NCBI RefSeq assembly: GCF_001613105.1
Contig: NZ_BDBS01000043.1
Coordinates: 53,168-117,167 of the forward strand
Reading direction: 5' to 3'
Source of the DNA: Nocardia pseudobrasiliensis NBRC 108224
Lineage (GTDB): Bacteria; Actinomycetota; Actinomycetes; Mycobacteriales; Mycobacteriaceae
DNA length: 64,000 nt
How positions within the stretch are numbered: position 1 is the stretch's first letter; each line of letters starts with the position of its first letter. Positions 58,834-64,000 of this stretch are shown here, in pieces. The translations under genes were made by a program, and so were the position numbers. The notes under the pieces are model-generated. The model had not been told where the DNA came from. It saw only the letters and a list, made by a program, of their open reading frames with translations, and searched no databases.

Positions 58834-60219
58834 TCAGTCGGCGGGCAGCTCCACACCGGTGTCCGCGGCCTTGGCCGCGACATCCTCGGGGAAGACATTG
58901 CGGAACAGGAAAAGATCCTGGCCCAGACGCCAACCGGGGGCCAGGGCCACGGCATAACGCTCGAAGTAGCCCAGCTGCTTACCCATGAGAATCAGCTGTT
59001 CGGGGCCGAAGGCGCCGCGGCGCTTACCGAATTCGACCAGGCGGGCGGCCACCTTGCCCATATCCAACTGGGCGAGTTTGCCCGACAGCACCGGGGCCAG
59101 CGCGGTGGCGAGCTGGCGGCCGATGGTGGCGTCGTCGCCCGAATCGCCCTCCACCAGATCCAATTCGCGCAGCGCCCGAGCGACGGGACGGAAGTCTCCG
59201 TCGATCGCGCTGGCATGGAACAGCGCCCGCACGAATTCGCGCCACTGCGGGGTCATCTTGCCGACGATGCCGAAGTCGAGCATGGCCGCGCGGCCGTCGT
59301 CGAGCAGCCACAGATTCCCGGCGTGCACATCGCCGTGGAAAAGCCCGTGCACCACAACGCTTTCCACCCACGCCTTCACCAGTCGCCGGATCAGCAGTTC
59401 CGGATCGGGGTGCACCGCGCGGATATCGTCGAAGCGGTCCAGCGGCATACCGCGCATCCGCTCCATGCACAGCACGCGCGGACCGCTGTAATCCCAGAAC
59501 ACCTCGGGTACGACGACGCCCGAATTGTCGCCGAAGGCATGCAGATTGGCGCGGGCGCGCGTCTGATTGTCGGCCTCGTTGCGGAAGTCCAGCTCGGCGA
59601 CCGTGGTCTCGTAGAGATCGCGCACCACGCCGTCGGCATTGGCGATGCGGGCATTCTCCGAACGCCGCTCCATCACTCGCGCCAGCCGATGCGCCGCGCG
59701 CAGATCGACGATCATCCGCCGCGCGATATCGGGCCGCTGCACCTTGACCACCGCCGGGCGGCCGTCGGCGAGCACGCAGCCGTGCACCTGGGCCACCGAG
59801 GCCGCCGACAGCGGCGTGTCGTCGAATTCGCGGAACAGTTCCGCGATCGGCTTGCCGAGATCGGCCTCGATGATCGCGCGCGCGTCCACCGCCGGGAACG
59901 GCGGCACATCGTCGAGACAGCGCAGGCAGGCATCGGCCAGCTCGCGCGGGAACGCGCCCGGCGAGGAGGCGATCAACTGACCCAGTTTCACGAACATCGG
60001 GCCGAGCGTCTCGAAGCCGTCGACCATACCGTCGGCCATGGCGAGGCGGCGCTTGCGGCGGCCGAAGCCGCCGGTCAGCATCCGCCGCGCCACCGAACCG
60101 CCGAGCACGACGCCGATCACCGCGGTCCGCCGGAATTCGGCGAAACCGAATTTCTCCAGCGCGGGCCGCAGCGGCGCCACGTCCGCCTGCTCCTCGGTAT
60201 CCACGGCCGCGGCGGTCAT
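58834..60219 (-). CDS. UbiB/ABC1 (AarF) family kinase-like protein
   Basis: A 461-residue atypical protein kinase-like protein. It has the KxGQ motif in MFVKLGQLIAS (about residues 75-85), the alanine-rich nucleotide loop SAASVAQVHG, VVKVQRPDI with the ATP lysine, HGDVHAGN in the catalytic loop and MLDFGIVGKM (DFG). UbiB proteins work in quinone biosynthesis or lipid trafficking; close mycobacterial relatives lie next to lipases, as this one does. No membrane helices are clear. Confidence 0.88.
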   Translation of the reverse strand: MTAAAVDTEEQADVAPLRPALEKFGFAEFRRTAVIGVVLGGSVARRMLTGGFGRRKRRLAMADGMVDGFETLGPMFVKLGQLIASSPGAFPRELADACLRCLDDVPPFPAVDARAIIEADLGKPIAELFREFDDTPLSAASVAQVHGCVLADGRPAVVKVQRPDIARRMIVDLRAAHRLARVMERRSENARIANADGVVRDLYETTVAELDFRNEADNQTRARANLHAFGDNSGVVVPEVFWDYSGPRVLCMERMRGMPLDRFDDIRAVHPDPELLIRRLVKAWVESVVVHGLFHGDVHAGNLWLLDDGRAAMLDFGIVGKMTPQWREFVRALFHASAIDGDFRPVARALRELDLVEGDSGDDATIGRQLATALAPVLSGKLAQLDMGKVAARLVEFGKRRGAFGPEQLILMGKQLGYFERYAVALAPGWRLGQDLFLFRNVFPEDVAAKAADTGVELPAD

Positions 60220-60325
60220 CGGGCACTCACCTCGACCGCATGTCCGCGCGTTGTTCGTCCTGCCGGCTCACTCTGCACCGCTCCGACCGCCTTGTCCTAA
60301 TCGTTCGAAACGCCCTATGTCGTCG

Positions 60326-60340
60326 ACCCGTCCTACGGGT
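60326..60340. promoter_or_regulatory. inverted repeat upstream of the UbiB-type gene
   Basis: ACCCGT and ACGGGT flank CCT, about 107 bases before the UbiB-type start. The region from 60220 to 60408 otherwise holds no gene. It could be an operator or a hairpin. Confidence 0.3.
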
Positions 60341-60408
60341 TATACGACGCAAAGTCTACGACTCGCGTGAGCGATCCCGGTGTCGGAGCCGTTTCGGCAG
60401 GTCGCGCG

Positions 60409-61530
60409 TCAGATCCCGCCGCCGCCACCGATCAGCCACGGATTGAACCCGCACCGCGGCTGCGGGGTCTGGCCCGGATCCAGCGCATTGAGCACCAGCG
60501 ACAGCGCCCGCGGGGAGTACAGGATCGACAGATGATCGGACATATCCACTTCACACCCGTCCTGCAGGGTGATGTTGCGAACCTGCGCGCCGGGCCCGGG
60601 GCGCAGGAAGGTCAGATCGTAGGGCGTGGCGACCTCGTCGTAGCGGGTGCCGATCACGGTGTAGTCCACGCCGGGCACGGTGTCACCATCGGCATTGAGC
60701 CGATTGAGGAAATCCGAGCCCACGATCTGCTGTACGCCCGAGCGCCCCACCAGCAGTCCGGTCGGGGCGAGCACGTCCAGGCCCGCATTGGTGACCAACC
60801 GGCCCAGCCACGCGATGCCGCCGAGGGTGGTGCCGTGATTGGTTCCGGCAAGGGTGATCTCGTGATCGACCTTGTCCGCGCCGCCACCGAATTTCAGATA
60901 CCACCGCGAGACCGGCGCGCCCTGGGAGTGCGCGAGGATATTCACCTTCCGCGCACCGGTCGCGTCCAGCACCCGATCCACGAACGCGCCGACCTGCTGC
61001 GCCGAGACGGTCATATCGCCCACACCGCTGCGCCCGGGCAGCACCGTGCCGAGGCCGCCGCCGTCGAGCACGTTCTCCCGACCGTAGTTGAAGGTGAAGA
61101 CGCAGTATCCGGCGTTCTTCAGCGGTCCGCTCAGATAGGCGAAGGTCTCGTAGGCGGTGACCCAGGTGCCGTGCACCAGCACGATCGGTTCCGGATGCGC
61201 GCGCGACGGACGGCAGCCCCAGTCATTGGTTCCCGGCGGGGCCACATCGGGTTGCACCAGCCCCTGCGCGGTCGCGGTGAGCCAGGAGTTCTGCGCCGGA
61301 CCGTTGCCCGCGGTATCCGCGGCGATCGATCGCGGGTCGGCGATATTGCTTTCCGTGATCGGCCCGGCCGATCGCGAATGCACGCCGTCGGCGATCTGAT
61401 CGGCCAGCCGATGCTCCTGATCCGATACCGACGGCGGCGCGGCATGCGCACCGCCCGCCCCGACCCCCAGCACCGCGGCCACCACCGCCGCCGCGACGGT
61501 CATCGTTCCGCGGCGGAAACCTCTTCTCAT
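60409..61530 (-). CDS. secreted triacylglycerol lipase (class 2 type), copy 1
   Basis: A 373-residue secreted alpha/beta hydrolase with a signal peptide ending AHA (about residue 31). It has EPIVLVHGTWVTAYETFAYL for the oxyanion hole, the nucleophile in VNILAHSQGAPVSRWYLKF and LAGTNHGTTLGG; the histidine is probably in SDHLSILYSP. The end NPWLIGGGGGI is shared with the neighbouring copy. The ATG at 61530 has AAAGG eight bases upstream. The two copies are clear paralogs by eye, from an old tandem duplication. Confidence 0.88.
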   Translation of the reverse strand: MRRGFRRGTMTVAAAVVAAVLGVGAGGAHAAPPSVSDQEHRLADQIADGVHSRSAGPITESNIADPRSIAADTAGNGPAQNSWLTATAQGLVQPDVAPPGTNDWGCRPSRAHPEPIVLVHGTWVTAYETFAYLSGPLKNAGYCVFTFNYGRENVLDGGGLGTVLPGRSGVGDMTVSAQQVGAFVDRVLDATGARKVNILAHSQGAPVSRWYLKFGGGADKVDHEITLAGTNHGTTLGGIAWLGRLVTNAGLDVLAPTGLLVGRSGVQQIVGSDFLNRLNADGDTVPGVDYTVIGTRYDEVATPYDLTFLRPGPGAQVRNITLQDGCEVDMSDHLSILYSPRALSLVLNALDPGQTPQPRCGFNPWLIGGGGGI

Positions 61531-61641
61531 TCCATGCCTTTCCCACACCACACAACCCGAATTCGCGGGTCACATGCTATGGACGCGGGCACGGCATCGC
61601 TCGAGTGTTAATCGCAGCTTCACGACACGCCGGGGACCGCT

Positions 61642-62835
61642 TCAGAGGCTGCCGCCACCGCCGATCAACCAGGGGTTGAAGGTGCAGGCGAGAGCGGGGG
61701 CCGCGGCGGGGTCGAGGGTGTTGAGAATGATCGACAGCACCCGGGGCGAGTACATGATCGTGACGTGGTCGGAGACGTCCTGTTCGCAGCCGTCCTGCAG
61801 GGTGATATTGCGAACCGTCGCACCGGGTCCGGGCCGCAGGAAGGTCAGATCGTAGGGCGTGGAAACCTCGTCGTAGCGGCTGCCGACCACGGTGTAGTCC
61901 ACGCCCGACACGGTGTCGCCGCCCGCGTTGAGCTGATTGACGAAATCCGAGCCCACGGTCTGCTGAATTCCCGCATGCCCCACGAAGATCTCGACCAAGC
62001 CGAGCACATCGATGCCGAAGTTGTTGATCGCCCGCCCCAGCGCCCCGATTCCGTCGAGGGTGGTGCCGTGATTGGTTGCGGCGAAGGTGATTTCGCGATG
62101 TACCTTGTTCGCGCCGCCGTCGAATCTCAGATACCAGCGCGACATCGGCCCGCCCTGGGAGTGGGCGACGATATCCACCTTCGACGCGCCCGTGACGCCC
62201 AGGACGCGATCGACGAACTCCGCCAACTGTTTCGACGAATCCTGGATATAACCCGTGCCGCCTGTACCGGGCAGCATCGAACCCAGTCCACCGCCCTGCG
62301 GGAGATTCGCCCGTCCGTAATTGAAGGTGAACACGCAGAATCCGGCATCGGCGATCGGCTGACTCACATAGGAGAAGTTGTCGTAGGCGTTCTCCCAGGT
62401 GCCGTGGACCAGGATCACCGGTTCGGGATGCGCCGCGGTCGGCTTGCAATGCCAATCGTTGACACCGGGCGGCGCGACGTCCGGATGCAGCAGGCTGTAG
62501 CCGAAGGCGGCCAGGAACGCCGATTGCGCCGGGCCGTAGCCCACGGTGTCGGAGGCGGACCCACCGGCCGATCCGGAGCTGGAACCCGAACCGCCGTAAC
62601 AATTTCCGGAGCCATTACCCGAGCCCGCTCCGCTGCCCGAGGTGCACGCGCTCCCGCTGTCGACAATGGGCACGGCCGCCTTGTCGCGCAACCCCTCGTG
62701 AATGTAATCGGCGAGGCGCTGTTCGAGCTGCCGCGCGGTCTCGGCGTGCGCGCCCGCGGAAAATCCCGCGGTGAGTGCGATGACCCCGAATACGATCGCG
62801 GCGCACGAGGCGGCGCGACGGATATTTCGTCTCAT
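61642..62835 (-). CDS. secreted triacylglycerol lipase (class 2 type), copy 2 with Gly/Ser/Cys linker
   Basis: A 397-residue paralog of copy 1. The signal peptide ends AHA, and the catalytic blocks EPVILVHGTWENAYDNF, VDIVAHSQGGPMSRWYLRF and FAATNHGTTLDG are kept. It differs by an insertion of about 30 residues near 63-95 made almost only of Gly and Ser with two cysteines, which copy 1 lacks. The function should be the same; the linker may aid surface display. AGGAAGG lies eight bases before the ATG. Confidence 0.88.
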   Translation of the reverse strand: MRRNIRRAASCAAIVFGVIALTAGFSAGAHAETARQLEQRLADYIHEGLRDKAAVPIVDSGSACTSGSGAGSGNGSGNCYGGSGSSSGSAGGSASDTVGYGPAQSAFLAAFGYSLLHPDVAPPGVNDWHCKPTAAHPEPVILVHGTWENAYDNFSYVSQPIADAGFCVFTFNYGRANLPQGGGLGSMLPGTGGTGYIQDSSKQLAEFVDRVLGVTGASKVDIVAHSQGGPMSRWYLRFDGGANKVHREITFAATNHGTTLDGIGALGRAINNFGIDVLGLVEIFVGHAGIQQTVGSDFVNQLNAGGDTVSGVDYTVVGSRYDEVSTPYDLTFLRPGPGATVRNITLQDGCEQDVSDHVTIMYSPRVLSIILNTLDPAAAPALACTFNPWLIGGGGSL

Positions 62836-62849
62836 TCCATACCTTCCTG

Positions 62850-62909
62850 CGGAACCACAATGTTCGCCAGTTCCGTTGTCCGGCAAGTAATTCCGACTAC
62901 GGAACCACA
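62850..62909. repeat. two copies of a 10-bp direct repeat upstream of lipase copy 2
   Basis: CGGAACCACA occurs at 62850-62859 and 62900-62909. The two lie 50 bases apart in the lipase promoter region. They may be regulator sites or chance matches. The wider intergenic stretch 62836-63009 holds no gene. Confidence 0.35.
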
Positions 62910-63009
62910 TTCACCGTAGAACCGGGAAAGCCCGGGAAACAGGTGGTCGAGGGAGGTCTTCGAAATATCACGATTCCGTTGTGAGAGCCCGGTGAGAATG
63001 CACAACAGG

Positions 63010-64000
63010 CTATTTCGGCACACCCAACGCGGCGGCGATGGACTGCCACGCGTCGGGCAGCTGCGCGGCGAAGTCGGGCCAGGAATGCGTGCCCGCGGGC
63101 TGATATCGCACGGTCGCCGCGATTCCCAACTGCGTCAGGCGCGCCGCGAATCGTTCGGTGCACGAGCGCGCGCCCGCCTCGAGCGCCGCCCCGCCACCGG
63201 CCACCCGCAGCGCGTCGAGCATATCGGGCGCGGTGGCCACGGTCAGCAGGTCCGGAACGCTGGGCAGACCGGTGGCGGCCGACAGGTAGATCGTGGTGCC
63301 GCGTAAGGCGTCCGCGCCGAGATAGCTGTCGTGCGCGGCCCATTCCGGCGAGGTCGGCGGACCCCACAGATTCTCCGGATTACCGCCGCGCGAGCCGACC
63401 GTGATCCGGGTGACGGCCTGCCCGAGATCATCCGCGGTGGAATAACATCCACTGATTCCGGCCGCCGCGCGGTACCGCCCCGGATGCCGCGCGGCCAACA
63501 TCAGCGCCGCCTGCGCGCCCATCGACACCCCGGCGATCGCCCGCCGCCCGTCGCTGTGCAGATACGACTCCACGATCGGGGGCAGCTCATCGATGAGGAA
63601 GGTCTCCCAGCGGTTCAGGCCCAGCGTGTGGTCGTAATGGTCCCAGTCGCTGTACATGCTGCCGACCCCGCCGGTGGTGAACACCACGTCCACCGGTTTG
63701 TCGGAGAAGTACTGCGCCGCGCCGCCTTTGGTGAGCCAGCCCGAGACCGGACCGGCTTCCACCCCGTCGAGCATGTACAGCGTCGGCCGCGGTCCGTCCC
63801 CGGATCCGCGCAGAACGTCGACCGCGATCACGCGCCGCATCGACGCCGAGGCCACATACAGCCGCTCCCAGCCCGGCGCGCGATATTCGATGCGTTCCAA
63901 GCCCGTTCGGGTGATCGCCGGATCGATCACCGGCGGTGCGGGATCGGGCGGCACGTCGGCCGCGGCGGGCGCCGCGGTCAGCAGGGCCGCGGCCGACAGG
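63010..64000 (-). CDS. antigen-85-like mycolyltransferase / esterase, cut at the right edge
   Basis: The frame stays open to the window end; the part visible upstream (LSAAALLTAAPAAADVPPDP) is the end of a signal peptide, so the start lies outside. The mature protein has LYMLDGVEAGPVSGWL, FTTGGVGSMYSDWDHY, the nucleophile elbow AIAGVSMGAQAALMLAARHPGRY and GTHSWPDFAAQLPDAW with the histidine. These match the Fbp/antigen 85 family, which moves mycolic acids onto trehalose and arabinogalactan. This supports a mycolic-acid-bearing host. Confidence 0.88.
   Translation of the reverse strand, partial: LSAAALLTAAPAAADVPPDPAPPVIDPAITRTGLERIEYRAPGWERLYVASASMRRVIAVDVLRGSGDGPRPTLYMLDGVEAGPVSGWLTKGGAAQYFSDKPVDVVFTTGGVGSMYSDWDHYDHTLGLNRWETFLIDELPPIVESYLHSDGRRAIAGVSMGAQAALMLAARHPGRYRAAAGISGCYSTADDLGQAVTRITVGSRGGNPENLWGPPTSPEWAAHDSYLGADALRGTTIYLSAATGLPSVPDLLTVATAPDMLDALRVAGGGAALEAGARSCTERFAARLTQLGIAATVRYQPAGTHSWPDFAAQLPDAWQSIAAALGVPK

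Noticed and set aside
1..64000. CRISPR arrays, tRNA or rRNA genes, insertion sequences, phage genes
   Set aside because: No regularly spaced repeats, no cloverleaf or rRNA-like stretches in the intergenic regions, and no transposase, integrase or phage structural motifs were seen by eye. A tRNA search program was not available.

Overview
The window is about 64 kb of very GC-rich DNA with dense, often overlapping genes on both strands. The gene set points to a mycolic-acid actinobacterium, most likely Nocardia or a close relative. The evidence is an MspA-type porin, an antigen-85-like mycolyltransferase, a cutinase, a wax ester synthase/diacylglycerol acyltransferase, a CYP125-like steroid monooxygenase, a TIGR00027-type methyltransferase and an XRE/DUF5753 regulator. 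No rRNA, tRNA, CRISPR array, transposase or phage gene was seen. Family names come from reading motifs by eye; no database search was possible.

Positions 1-12.4 kb: a NERD-like protein, a PAP2 phosphatase behind an acyl-CoA oxidase, a ThrE-type exporter, then a 1013-residue NACHT/HEAT/transmembrane NTPase lying between two paralogous TetR genes. The second TetR gene is translationally coupled to a CYP125-like P450 whose promoter carries a KstR-type palindrome.

Positions 10.9-38.9 kb: a large cell-surface polysaccharide locus. A polyprenyl-phosphate glycosyl-phosphotransferase (minus strand) faces a coupled sugar cassette (C-methyltransferase, sugar-1-phosphate nucleotidyltransferase, PIG-L deacetylase, NDP-sugar epimerase), an RmlC-like epimerase and a degenerate second C-methyltransferase. 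An MspA porin, a GT2 glycosyltransferase with a pyruvyl transferase, two decayed small genes, an S10 peptidase, a methyltransferase, a TetR, a deformylase and a PadR regulator follow. The locus ends in an assembly run at 26.6-38.9 kb: three GT4 enzymes, a flippase, a CgeB-like glycosyltransferase, a Wzy-like polymerase, a Wzz-like copolymerase with a degenerate kinase domain, a Tat lipoprotein with a pectate-lyase fold, a tandem GNAT protein and a class III aminotransferase. Several of these genes overlap at start and stop codons. The layout fits Wzx/Wzy-type export of a decorated (C-methyl, acyl, amino, probably pyruvyl) glycan.

Positions 38.9-64 kb: a mixed region. It holds an SAV2177-type methyltransferase beside an XRE/DUF5753 regulator, heme oxygenase, a two-domain acyl-CoA reductase, a polysaccharide deacetylase, a 5'-nucleotidase lipoprotein, a cutinase, WS/DGAT and an alpha/beta hydrolase (both with KstR-like sites), a membrane-anchored expansin, alcohol dehydrogenase, S1/P1 nuclease, a TetR with two long palindromes, an ECF41 sigma factor with its typical COE partner genes, a split Rpn-like nuclease under an SOS-like box, a MerR gene with a 19-bp-spacer promoter, a UbiB-type kinase, tandem secreted lipases and a mycolyltransferase cut by the window end. 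Several genes seem to be leaderless, with a TAnnnT box 6-8 bases before the start codon.

The best candidates for something undescribed are the NACHT protein with its duplicated flanks, the small split nuclease with a damage-type operator, and the unusual composition of the polysaccharide locus.
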